From NCBI GenBank assembly GCA_030656095.1, contig JAUSOU010000055.1:1-50541 (forward strand): a stretch of DNA of 50,541 nucleotides, written 5' to 3'. The notes under the pieces were generated by a model. The model did no database searches, was not told where the DNA came from, and saw only the letters and a list, made by a program, of their open reading frames with translations. Below are positions 23,149-31,177 of the stretch, one piece after another. The stretch is from Thermovirgaceae bacterium. Lineage in GTDB: Bacteria > Synergistota > Synergistia > Synergistales > Thermovirgaceae. The position numbers and the translations under genes were made by a program. Positions within the stretch are counted from its first letter, which is position 1, and each line of letters starts with the position of its first letter.

Positions 23149-24403
23149 TTTTTCCCCTCCGTTTTCCCTTCAATAAGGCTTCTTTAGCCTGGTCGTCGGC
23201 GCCTTCCTCGGTTGCGTATCTGCGCTCGATCTTCTGCCCCTCTCCAACAACTGCGCGTACAACGAATATATTGTTTGGCGGGCAGCCTTGGACGTAAGTC
23301 CCCCGATTTTCCAGATGCTTTGTACAGATACCTACCAGAATGGTGTTTTCTTTTTCCGCTCCGGGCGGAAGAAGATTTTCGTTCAGGGGACCGGCGATAA
23401 CATATTTACCCTCAAGATTTCCTTCCAGACTCTGGTCCTTCAAGTCCATGATCGCGCTGATGACTGTATTGCGGCATCCGGTACATGCTCCCTCATCCAT
23501 CATCAGTTCAAATGGAGGAACACCCTCCATAATGGTCTCGCTGGAGCGTTTGAATCGCCTCTCCACTTCGGAAATGGTTGCGTCACCCCGCACCTCGATC
23601 TTCTCCAGATCCATTTCTCCAATTCCTCTGAAGGCGGCTCGAACTGTTATCATCACGTCCTTGGGCTCGTAACCCATGATGCGCCCTCCAACAGCGTCAG
23701 CCGCAACAAGATCCTTCGATGCCAGGATCAGTCCCATGGGTACAGGGGTCCCGAATATTGGGCCCATTCCCTCCTGGCAGACAGTGGCATCAAAAACCGT
23801 CAGTGATGGCTTCAAGGCCGTCATAAGATCCACAACGCCCTCCAGGAGGCCGTTCTTGTGAAAGGCCTTCTTTTGGGCATCATCAATAAGGCCCTTCAGG
23901 TTTTTCATGCTCAGGGTGACTTCCGTCTGATCATGAGTTTTCATTACGGGTACACTTATGATCACGTCCGCCTTCTGGACAAGTTCCCAGGAACCCAGTT
24001 CCGAAAAGACCTTGTGCCCCTCGGGAACCGGGATCTTTGCTGGGGGGGTCGGCTTCAGATCGACAACCTCGTAACCCCGTTCACGAAGCTGCGCATATTC
24101 GCCGGCCTCTATTACCTTCTCGGTATCGACACCGGCCGCCGACGACTCAGCGATCACCGGCCGGCCCCCCTTTTCCTTCACCAGATCGGCGATAGCCTTG
24201 CAGACCTCCCAGCGCGTTATCGCACCAGATAGCCTCCCCGCCGGAACCGCGACCAGGTTTGGGTTGATCAGGACCAGATCTCCGGGATTGACGATGTCGT
24301 CGATCCCACCTATAATCTCCAGCGATCGCCGAACCGCCTCAAATATTCCCTGCTCATCATCCTGTTTGACTCTCACAAGAGAAACCATACTCACGATTAT
24401 CAT
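23126..24403 (-). CDS. DUF362-family protein with C-terminal cysteine motifs
   Basis: 425 aa from the ATG at 24403 after AAGGGGGAA; GTG at 24394 is an alternative. DUF362 features: VLINPNLVAVPAG (about 45), ADVIISVPVMKTHDQTEVTLSMKNLKGLI (about 145-172, in two blocks) and an Asp-rich middle. The C-terminal quarter has DEGACTGCRNT, GICTKHLENRGTYVQGC and a terminal SCCH, which could bind Fe-S or metal. DUF362 proteins have no settled reaction. The long overlap with thiolase and its place after the crotonase gene suggest a part in the same acyl-CoA pathway, perhaps electron transfer; this is inference. Confidence 0.8.
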   Translation of the reverse strand: MIIVSMVSLVRVKQDDEQGIFEAVRRSLEIIGGIDDIVNPGDLVLINPNLVAVPAGRLSGAITRWEVCKAIADLVKEKGGRPVIAESSAAGVDTEKVIEAGEYAQLRERGYEVVDLKPTPPAKIPVPEGHKVFSELGSWELVQKADVIISVPVMKTHDQTEVTLSMKNLKGLIDDAQKKAFHKNGLLEGVVDLMTALKPSLTVFDATVCQEGMGPIFGTPVPMGLILASKDLVAADAVGGRIMGYEPKDVMITVRAAFRGIGEMDLEKIEVRGDATISEVERRFKRSSETIMEGVPPFELMMDEGACTGCRNTVISAIMDLKDQSLEGNLEGKYVIAGPLNENLLPPGAEKENTILVGICTKHLENRGTYVQGCPPNNIFVVRAVVGEGQKIERRYATEEGADDQAKEALLKGKRRGKNEGSCCH

Positions 24404-24490
24404 TTCCCCCTTAAGATGCTGCGCTCTCCAGTACTTGTTTCCCGATCCCATTCGAAGAATTTATTGCCTGGTTCTTTAGCTTTTCAATGC

Positions 24491-25309
24491 TTATGGTTTT
24501 CCAAATTCTGGTTTGCGCTTTTCAAGAAAGGCTCGAATGCCTTCCCGGCTGTCTTTATGTTCAAAACACCTGGAAAAAGCCTGATTCTCCAGCATAAGAC
24601 CTTCTTGAAGCGACAGATTCCGGGTAGAATTCAAGACCCATTTTGCCTGGGCCAGGGCGCTTTGGCTCCGTGTGGCCAACTCCATTGCAAAGGCCTTCGA
24701 TTCATCCAATAGCCGTTCCGCAGGGAGCACCCTATCAACCAGCCCGCAAGCCAGGGCCTCGGCAGCATCAAGCCTGCGCCCGGTAAAGATCATTTCCCTT
24801 GCCCTGGACGCACCGGCAACCGAAACAAGCCTCTGCGTCCCCCCAAAACCAGGGATGATCCCGAGAAGGATCTCGGGAAGACCCAGTTTGGCCCCCTCGG
24901 CCGCAAACCGGAAGTCGCACGCAAGGGCAAGTTCCAGACCGCCTCCCAGTGCAAAACCGTTAATAACCGCCACGATGGGTTGGGGTATTTTCTCCATCAG
25001 ATCAAAGAGCTCACAGCCGTTTCGGGAAAACCCGGCAGCCTGTTCCGGCGTGAAATCCGACAGGGCGGAAATATCCGCTCCAGCCACAAATGCCTTTCCT
25101 TTGCCTGTAAGAAGAACAACTCTGACTTTCGGGTCTTTTGCACAGACACCGAATGCACCCTTGAGGTCCTGCAGAATCTGCCCGTCAAGCGCGTTAAGTG
25201 TTCGGGGGCTGTTGATCGTAAGAACCAATACTCCACTGCCGATATCTTCCACCAGCAAAGAGTTTTTTTCGTTTAATGACTCCATCCGCTCTACCTCTAA
25301 TGACTCCAT
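24491..25309 (-). CDS. crt: Enoyl-CoA hydratase (crotonase)
   Basis: 272 aa from the ATG at 25309, or 264 aa from the ATG at 25285. A 24-bp tandem duplication (25275-25322) gives both starts the same AGAGGTAGAGCGG leader. Crotonase signatures: FVAGADISAL (oxyanion-hole Gly, about 73), NGFALGGGLELALACDFRFA (about 117), LPEILLGIIPGFGGTQRL (about 144), with the two catalytic Glu in these blocks. It hydrates crotonyl-CoA to 3-hydroxybutyryl-CoA. It sits between the abfD and DUF362 genes and fits the 4-hydroxybutyrate-to-acetyl-CoA route. Confidence 0.92.
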   Translation of the reverse strand: MESLEVERMESLNEKNSLLVEDIGSGVLVLTINSPRTLNALDGQILQDLKGAFGVCAKDPKVRVVLLTGKGKAFVAGADISALSDFTPEQAAGFSRNGCELFDLMEKIPQPIVAVINGFALGGGLELALACDFRFAAEGAKLGLPEILLGIIPGFGGTQRLVSVAGASRAREMIFTGRRLDAAEALACGLVDRVLPAERLLDESKAFAMELATRSQSALAQAKWVLNSTRNLSLQEGLMLENQAFSRCFEHKDSREGIRAFLEKRKPEFGKP

Positions 25310-25322
25310 CCGCTCTACCTCC
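25275..25322. repeat. 24-bp tandem duplication of a start site
   Basis: Two copies of a 24-nt unit (25275-25298 and 25299-25322) differ only at the last base. Each contains a Shine-Dalgarno, spacer and ATG with the codons for MESL, giving the crotonase gene two equivalent in-frame starts. Confidence 0.95.
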
Positions 25323-25399
25323 GATTGTCTTTATTTTTTGAACCGCCCTTTTGCGGAAGATCCCGAAAAGACAGCTCCGACCGCCGAGGCAAAAAACTT

Positions 25400-26869
25400 T
25401 TAGCCGGAGTTTCGTGAATTATCTCCTTTTTCAGGCTCTACCCCGGCAAGGATCTCGGCAAGCCTTTTTTTGCCCTTGATGCCTGAATTACGGTAGATCA
25501 TGATCTTCTGCGCCTGGGGAGAGCCGGCTCCATGCATGGATTCGACAAGAGCGGTGCCGCCCGTGAGGTTCTCTATCAGGCGCATCATCCTGATCCGGGC
25601 TTCCGTGTTCACTCCTTCGCGGCCTTTCAGGTATTTGGTTATGAAAGGACCGATCTCGGGGTTATTCATATCCGCCTCGGAAGGCAACGTCGCCATGAGA
25701 CCTCCCGCGATATCCTGTGCAAGACGGCATATCTCGTAAATGTTGCGGGTGACGTTCTGTTTGGTGATGTTTGCCAGCATCGGGTCGGCCACGTAAGCCC
25801 CGGAGGGGGTCGCACGCCCCTCGTTGGAGCAGGCGAGAGAGCAACCGTAAAGTGTCTCGGCAAGATGCGTCATCTCGACCAGCTTGTCCCTCACGTGGGA
25901 CGCGGCCTCGACTCCGTTGTAATCTGCAAGCGCGGCCGCGGCGCCGATAATGACATCGCTGACGCCTGTCTTGCACCCTCCGTAGTTCTGCCTGTGAAGG
26001 GTGGCGAAACGTTCCACCAGCAGCCCCGAGTACTCCGTTTCTCCGCAAAGGAAGACATTTTCCAACGGGACAAAGACATCGTCGAAGATGGTCAGGGCTT
26101 CCCCGCCGACGACCCCGAACTGATGATTTCCTGTATCTATTGTGCTGTTCTCCATGCGCCGGGTATCGTTCGTCTGACGCCCAAAAATGTGGATAACCCC
26201 TGGCGCGTCAACAGGGAGAGAGAAGCAGACGGCGTAATCCCCCTCATCCTCGCCCAGGCCGAGAGTGGGCATGACCAGCATCTCGTGTGAGTTGATCATT
26301 CCTGTCATATGCGCCTTTGCGCCGCGCACGACGATGCCGTCGGGTCTCCTCTCGACGACATGGACGTACATGTCCGGATCCTCCTGCTGACCCGGTTTTT
26401 TGCTTCTGTCCCCCTTGGGGTCGCTCATTGCCCCGGCCAACATCAGGTCGTCCCTCTGGACTCGTTCAAGGAGTTTCAGGAATCGCGCGTGGTAGCTGGT
26501 CTTGTTCTTCTGGTCTATCTCCCAGGTGACGGAATACACAGCGTTCAGGGCATCCCAGCCCACGCAGCGCTGAAAACAGGCTCCTGTTTTTTGTCCAAGC
26601 AGCCTTAGCGCCTTTACCTTCTTGACAAGATCACTCGTGTTCTCGTGGATATGGGTCCACCGGTTCACCCTGGCCTGCAGGAACGGAGACCAGGCGGTCA
26701 AAAGTTCCTGGTGCTCGGGGCGGCAGGCCAGCTCGTAGGTGAGTGCGGCGCAGTTGACATGGGGCTGAAAGGCCGGATGATCCACCACGCTTTCGACCTT
26801 CTCCCCCAGATAATAGACTACCGGCTTTACCTGGCGAAGACTTTCAATGTACTCCTCGCGATTTTTCAT
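25400..26869 (-). CDS. abfD: 4-hydroxybutyryl-CoA dehydratase / vinylacetyl-CoA isomerase
   Basis: 489 aa from the ATG at 26869 (GGAGGTGATC upstream). It belongs to the 4-hydroxyphenylacetate 3-monooxygenase-type flavoprotein fold. The [4Fe-4S] ligands known from the Clostridium aminobutyricum enzyme are all present: the C-x3-C pair in TGACFQRCVG (about residues 98 and 102) and H-x6-C in LHRQNYGGCKTG (about 285-295). These residues separate the dehydratase from the hydroxylases. It converts 4-hydroxybutyryl-CoA to crotonyl-CoA by a radical mechanism and is oxygen-sensitive. The next operon genes, crotonase and thiolase, with hbd upstream, complete conversion to acetyl-CoA. No 4-hydroxybutyrate CoA-transferase is in the window. 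Confidence 0.88.
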   Translation of the reverse strand: MKNREEYIESLRQVKPVVYYLGEKVESVVDHPAFQPHVNCAALTYELACRPEHQELLTAWSPFLQARVNRWTHIHENTSDLVKKVKALRLLGQKTGACFQRCVGWDALNAVYSVTWEIDQKNKTSYHARFLKLLERVQRDDLMLAGAMSDPKGDRSKKPGQQEDPDMYVHVVERRPDGIVVRGAKAHMTGMINSHEMLVMPTLGLGEDEGDYAVCFSLPVDAPGVIHIFGRQTNDTRRMENSTIDTGNHQFGVVGGEALTIFDDVFVPLENVFLCGETEYSGLLVERFATLHRQNYGGCKTGVSDVIIGAAAALADYNGVEAASHVRDKLVEMTHLAETLYGCSLACSNEGRATPSGAYVADPMLANITKQNVTRNIYEICRLAQDIAGGLMATLPSEADMNNPEIGPFITKYLKGREGVNTEARIRMMRLIENLTGGTALVESMHGAGSPQAQKIMIYRNSGIKGKKRLAEILAGVEPEKGDNSRNSG

Positions 26870-26901
26870 GAAGCGATCACCTCCAGGCTTCATCAATGGA
26901 T

Positions 26902-27759
26902 CTATTCATAAACGAAGAATCCCCTCTTTGTCTTGCGCCCCAGGAAACCTGCCCTGACGTACTTTCTGAGCAGAGGACAGGGTCTGTACCTGGGGTCGCC
27001 GAACTCTCTGTGGAGAGTTTCCATGACGGAAAGGCATACGTCGAGGCCGATAAGGTCGGCAAGGGCCAGCGGCCCTATCGGGTGGTTGGCCCCCAGCTTC
27101 ATGCCCTTGTCGATATCTTCCGCGGACGCCACGCCTTCCATCAGGGCGTAAACGGCTTCATTGATCATCGGCACAAGTATCCGGTTGACCACGAAACCAG
27201 GCGCTTCGTTTACAACAATTGGGGACTTGCCCAGGGACTCTATGAAAACCGCGACTTTGCCGACGACGGCCTCGTCGGTAGCGGCACCCTTGACTATCTC
27301 TACCAGACCCATTACGGGCGCGGGGTTGAAAAAATGTATCCCCAGGAACCGGTCCGGCCTTTTGGTCGCCGTCGCCAGCTCAGTGATGCTCAAGGCAGAG
27401 CTGTTTGTGGCGAAAAGCGTCTCCTGTCCTGGATCCAGGCTTTCCGCCTTCCGGAAGACCCCCTTTTTCAATTCCATGTCTTCGGCAGCCACTTCAAGAA
27501 AGAGATCGGCCTGGGATATTCCGTCGGCCATATCCGCCACAGGGTGGATCCTGTCCATTATGCTTTTCGCGTTCTCGACCGTCTCTTTCCCCTTCTGAAC
27601 GGCACGGTCGAGCACCGACCCCACCCTGGCTTTTCCTTTCGCCGCGAGATCCGTTCCTCCCCGGGCGGAAACCAGCATGACTTCAACGCCTGCGGCCGCC
27701 AGAACCTGCGCTATACCTGTCCCCATTGTTCCGGTCCCGTAGATCATCACTTTTCTCAC
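26902..27759 (-). CDS. hbd: 3-hydroxybutyryl-CoA dehydrogenase
   Basis: 285 aa from a GTG at 27759 with GGGGAGGGG nine bases upstream; longer starts would run back into porB. NAD(P) motif GTGTMGTGIA (about 8-17); the catalytic His in LGIHFFNPAPVMGLVEI (about 140); helical domain with EAPGFVVNRILVPMINEA (about 185). The length is typical of Hbd. It oxidises 3-hydroxybutyryl-CoA to acetoacetyl-CoA in the degradative direction, or reduces it in butyrate synthesis. It lies 37 bp after porB and 32 bp before abfD. Confidence 0.92.
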   Translation of the reverse strand: MRKVMIYGTGTMGTGIAQVLAAAGVEVMLVSARGGTDLAAKGKARVGSVLDRAVQKGKETVENAKSIMDRIHPVADMADGISQADLFLEVAAEDMELKKGVFRKAESLDPGQETLFATNSSALSITELATATKRPDRFLGIHFFNPAPVMGLVEIVKGAATDEAVVGKVAVFIESLGKSPIVVNEAPGFVVNRILVPMINEAVYALMEGVASAEDIDKGMKLGANHPIGPLALADLIGLDVCLSVMETLHREFGDPRYRPCPLLRKYVRAGFLGRKTKRGFFVYE

Positions 27760-27796
27760 AGGAAAGCCCCTCCCCTTATTGCCAGCCTTTTTCGCA

Positions 27797-28687
27797 TCAT
27801 GCAAGGCCGAACTTTTTGATGTTGTCTTCCGCCTTTTTCCGGATCGCCTTAAGTACATCCTCGAACTTGTCGTTTTTGAAGAGGTGCTGGTAGCGCTTCT
27901 GCGGCTTCAGGTATTCTTCCACTGGGACAGGCCTGATCTTCAGCGCGGAAACCATATTCCCGTTCTCGAACTCTACGATAGGGAATAACCCTGTCTCCAC
28001 AGCTTTTCTTGCCAGTTCAACTGTTTCTTCCGGTTCGTACCCCCAGCCTACGTTGCAGGGGGTAAGCATGAGAATAAACGCCGGGCCGGGGTTATCCATC
28101 CCTTTACGGACCTTTTTTTTCAGATCCGCCAGGTTGGCGATGCTGGCCGTTGCAACGTAAGGTACTCCGTGAGCAAGCGCGATAGCGACCATATCCTTCT
28201 TTTCGACCATCTTCCCGAAAGAGTCTCCCGTTACCGGAGTTGTTGTGGTCCCCGCTCCTAATGGAGTTGCGCTGCTCCCCTGAATGCCGGTATTCATGTA
28301 TGCCTCGTTGTCATAGCAGATGTAAAGAATATCGTCCTTCCTCTCGAACATCCCCGAAAGAGAGCCCATTCCGATGTCGTAGGTACCGCCGTCGCCGCCG
28401 ATCGCGACCACTTTGGTGCCATTGGGGTTCCCTTGGGAATTGAGCCCCGCCAGCACTCCAGTTGCTATCGCCGGAGCATTTTCAAAGAGGGAGTGGATCC
28501 AGGGAACTTCCCAGGATGAGCTTCTGATGGGGCTCGTGAACGTTTCCAGGCAACCCGTTGGCGAAACAATAATGGTGTTTGGCCCCGTTTCCCGCAGAAT
28601 GATCTTGACCGCTATCGCACAACCGCATCCGGGACAGGCGCGGTGTCCTGGTGCATGTAGCTCCTTGACTTCCATCTGCATAGTCAT
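27797..28687 (-). CDS. porB: 2-oxoacid:ferredoxin oxidoreductase, beta (TPP) subunit
   Basis: 296 aa, the usual length for the beta subunit of four-subunit pyruvate or 2-oxoisovalerate ferredoxin oxidoreductases. Fe-S cysteines in ACPGCGCAI (about 18-24) and later TPCNVGWGY (about 215); TPP-binding block AIGGDGGTYDIGMGSLSG (about 95) through CYDNEAYMNTGIQGS. With PorA, PorD and PorG it oxidises a 2-oxoacid to acyl-CoA, CO2 and reduced ferredoxin. Pyruvate is favoured but the substrate is not proven by sequence. Confidence 0.9.
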   Translation of the reverse strand: MTMQMEVKELHAPGHRACPGCGCAIAVKIILRETGPNTIIVSPTGCLETFTSPIRSSSWEVPWIHSLFENAPAIATGVLAGLNSQGNPNGTKVVAIGGDGGTYDIGMGSLSGMFERKDDILYICYDNEAYMNTGIQGSSATPLGAGTTTTPVTGDSFGKMVEKKDMVAIALAHGVPYVATASIANLADLKKKVRKGMDNPGPAFILMLTPCNVGWGYEPEETVELARKAVETGLFPIVEFENGNMVSALKIRPVPVEEYLKPQKRYQHLFKNDKFEDVLKAIRKKAEDNIKKFGLA

Positions 28688-28719
28688 CTCTTGCTCACCA
28701 TCCTTGTCCTTTTGCGCAT

Positions 28720-29913
28720 TTAACTGAAAAATCCATGGTCAAGACCCATCCAGATGGTATCTCCCCGCGGCCCCTGCTTGTCTCCCGCACGACAGGCGAT
28801 ATCCACGATCTCCTTGATCACGCGGCGGTTGACTTCCTTGCCTCCGAGGCCGGCCATGAAGGGAACGATAACAGGCTGAACGGGGTTGCCGTAGAAGGCA
28901 GCTTTTATCTCAGTGGCAAGAATGCCTCCGGTGTTGACGCTGAGGCTCTTGTCCAGTACTGCGATCAAGGGAGCTTTCCCGCATGCCTTGATGATCTCCT
29001 CCTCCGGGAACGGTCGGAAGGTCCTGACTTTGACCAGCCCGACCTTTCTCCCCTCTGCCCTGAGTTCATCAACCGCTGCCCTGATCGTTGAAACCATGGA
29101 ACCCATGGCCACGAGAATGATCTCGGCATCCTCAGTGCGGTGGGTGTCGATCAGGTCGCCGTCAAAGTGGCCGAAAACCTCTTTATACTCTTTTGTTACG
29201 GAGCGAATCTTCTCCCTGGCTTTCTCCTGGGCAAGCATAAGCGCATAGCGATACTCCATCAGGACATCCTGGTCGGCATAAGACCCGTATGTCAAGGGTT
29301 TAGCTGGATCAAGCTTCTGGACCGGCTGGAAAGTCCCGGCGAATTCCGATATGGCCTCGTCCGGGAAAACTGTTACAGGCTCATAGGAGTGACTGAGGAC
29401 CCACCCATCCATGCATATAAAGATTGGAAGCAGCACCTCCGGGTCTTCGGCGATCCTGAAAGACTGCACATGAGCATCATAGGCCTCCTGCAGGCTCTCA
29501 ACATGGATCTGGAGCGCCCCAGTATCCCGGAGACTCATGGTGTCCTGGTGGTCAGGCTGGATCGTTATGGGTGCGGATATCGCCCTGTTGACCGCTGTAA
29601 GAACCACGGGAAGACGCGTGGAGGCCATGGCATAGATGACCTCATTCATAAGAAGAAGCCCCTGTGAGGCCGATGCCGTATATGCTCTGGCCCCGGCTGC
29701 GCTTGCTCCGTATACGATCGAGGCCGCTGAAAACTCGGAATCGGCCCTTACAAACTGGCTCTTCAGTTGGCCCGAAGATACGAACCTCGCCAGATCCTCA
29801 AGAATATGGGTCTGAGGCGTTATCGGATAAACTGATATCACGTCTGGCCGGCAGGCACGGACGGCTTCCGCCACCGCCCGGGAACCCTCAAGGATGGCTG
29901 TTTTCCCTTTCAC
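28720..29913 (-). CDS. porA: 2-oxoacid:ferredoxin oxidoreductase, alpha subunit
   Basis: 397 aa. GTG start overlapping the porD stop (GTGA). Pyrimidine-binding domain I features: SVYPITPQTHILEDLA (about 28), QFVRADSEFSAASIVYGAS (about 53), YTASASQGLLLMNEV (about 78). Later domain II reads LVAMGSMVSTIRAAVDEL and VGLVKVRTFRPFPEE. It forms the catalytic core with PorB and binds CoA and TPP at the interface. Operon order G-D-A-B is standard. Confidence 0.9.
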   Translation of the reverse strand: MKGKTAILEGSRAVAEAVRACRPDVISVYPITPQTHILEDLARFVSSGQLKSQFVRADSEFSAASIVYGASAAGARAYTASASQGLLLMNEVIYAMASTRLPVVLTAVNRAISAPITIQPDHQDTMSLRDTGALQIHVESLQEAYDAHVQSFRIAEDPEVLLPIFICMDGWVLSHSYEPVTVFPDEAISEFAGTFQPVQKLDPAKPLTYGSYADQDVLMEYRYALMLAQEKAREKIRSVTKEYKEVFGHFDGDLIDTHRTEDAEIILVAMGSMVSTIRAAVDELRAEGRKVGLVKVRTFRPFPEEEIIKACGKAPLIAVLDKSLSVNTGGILATEIKAAFYGNPVQPVIVPFMAGLGGKEVNRRVIKEIVDIACRAGDKQGPRGDTIWMGLDHGFFS

Positions 29914-30170
29914 TTCTCTTCAACCTCCTTCGTTATTGCCTTGACCGGGCACTCCCGTATGCATATAAGACAGCCCTTGCAGTAGTAGAGATTCACTTCG
30001 GCTCCATCCTCTTTGATCTCCATGCAGGAATCAGGGCAGTAATCAGCGCACTTTCCGCACTTGATGCACTTGTTCCTGTCAACGACGGGGCGAAATGATC
30101 TCCACTTGCCTGTTTCGAGCTTTTTGGACTCACCGGCCTTGCAGACTCCTCCAAGCAGCAGATCCATCAT
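29910..30170 (-). CDS. porD: 2-oxoacid:ferredoxin oxidoreductase, delta (ferredoxin) subunit
   Basis: 86 aa; two complete [4Fe-4S] motifs, CIKCGKCADYCPDSC (about residues 35-49) and CKGCLICIRECP (about 64-75). Carries electrons from PorAB to free ferredoxin. ATG overlaps the porG stop (ATGA) and GGAGG precedes it; its own stop overlaps porA. Confidence 0.92.
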   Translation of the reverse strand: MMDLLLGGVCKAGESKKLETGKWRSFRPVVDRNKCIKCGKCADYCPDSCMEIKEDGAEVNLYYCKGCLICIRECPVKAITKEVEEK

Positions 30171-30715
30171 GCTGCACCTCCAACCTGTTCGTATGCTTTT
30201 CTCACCGCAAGGATGTTCTTCTCGGCGATCTCTTTCGGAAACTTGGATCTCACGGCTTCCTCCACCGTGTCGATCCCGACCAGGCCTGTGATGCGGGACA
30301 GTGCTCCTATAAGGGCTGTATTCATGATCGGCCTTCCAAGGGTCTCGATCGCGATCTTCCCCGCAGGGACAAAAAAAGTTCTGATGTCGTCCCTCGATAC
30401 CTTAATGGGCTCCTCGGAATTAATGAGGAGTATTCCGCCCGGCTTCAGTCCGGCCAGGACATCCACCATTTCCATAATGGAAGGGTCCTGCACAATGACC
30501 AGATCCGGTTCCTCGATCTTTTCTCTCAACTTGATCGGAGAATCCGAGATCCTGGCGTAGGCCTGAACTGGAGCTCCCCTGCGCTCGCCGCCGCCGCCCA
30601 GGTAGGGAAACGCCTGAGCAAACTTGCCTTCGGCAAAAGCCGCCCCGGCTATCATTTCAGCCATGGCGACCGAACCCTGGCCGCCCCTTCCGTGAATCCG
30701 CAGTTCAACAAGCAA
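30167..30715 (-). CDS. porG: 2-oxoacid:ferredoxin oxidoreductase, gamma subunit
   Basis: 183 aa from a TTG at 30715, with GGGGAGG nine bases upstream; this length fits the family, whereas an ATG at 30805 would add 30 unrelated residues. Signatures: IHGRGGQGSVAMAEMIAGAA (about 6), FPYLGGGGERRGAPVQAYARI (two blocks, about 36-56) and VIVQDPSIME. It is the first gene of the nine-gene operon ending with thiolase. Its promoter is at 30860-30888. Confidence 0.9.
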   Translation of the reverse strand: MLVELRIHGRGGQGSVAMAEMIAGAAFAEGKFAQAFPYLGGGGERRGAPVQAYARISDSPIKLREKIEEPDLVIVQDPSIMEMVDVLAGLKPGGILLINSEEPIKVSRDDIRTFFVPAGKIAIETLGRPIMNTALIGALSRITGLVGIDTVEEAVRSKFPKEIAEKNILAVRKAYEQVGGAA

Positions 30716-30836
30716 TCCGATGCGCCTCCCCTTATTAAAATTCTCTAAGTGACCCGATTTTTCCAGAAAGTCTTCAACAGGGATAACGCTAAATCCCGAA
30801 CCCATATACTTTCCCGGGAAATGGTTTATAAGGGCC

Positions 30837-30888
30837 TTGACATTATGCTATCCTGGAATAATATAGGATTATAATATTTTATTGTCAA
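30837..30888. promoter_or_regulatory. Face-to-face overlapping promoters between por operon and aminotransferase
   Basis: Minus strand: TTGACA (30888-30883), 17-nt spacer, TATATT (30865-30860), driving porG. Plus strand: TTGACA (30837-30842), 16-nt spacer, TAATAT (30859-30864), pointing to the ppnP remnant and the aminotransferase. Both share the -10 region, so only one can be occupied at a time. ATCCT-N10-AGGAT lies across the middle. Confidence 0.6.
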
Positions 30889-31094
30889 CAGCTCTGGCTT
30901 ACTGGTTCGGGGGAGGAGACAAGGAAATTGCGAGCATTATTGCAGGAAAAGCAGAGGTATTATTGCATCCCGATAAGCAGGAATGGGTGATGGTTTCGGA
31001 AGGCGACTCCTTTACTATTATCAGAGACAGCAGTTACCAGCTTCGGCGCTGTGAATTTGTGGAGTATCTCTGCGAATTTATTCCTGGAAACTGA
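30882..31094 (+). pseudogene. ppnP: C-terminal half of a PpnP-like (DUF1255) nucleoside phosphorylase
   Basis: The readable frame ends with SIIAGKAEVLLHPDKQEWV, MVSEGDSFTIIRDSSYQL and FVEYLCEFIPG. These align with the second half of E. coli PpnP (VISGALNVLL..YEAGSVFNVP..SYLCRY). The first 40 or so residues of the family (including the EYTFSTAEPE block) are missing, and the upstream sequence is the por promoter. No proper start with Shine-Dalgarno is present. Probably a remnant, though a small cupin-like protein cannot be excluded. Confidence 0.6.
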
Positions 31095-31177
31095 TTTTTT
31101 TAAAAACCCAAAAGACTGAATCGTTGGATCCGTATTTTCGTAGCAAGTCATTATCATGCCCATTAGGAGGAATCCCT

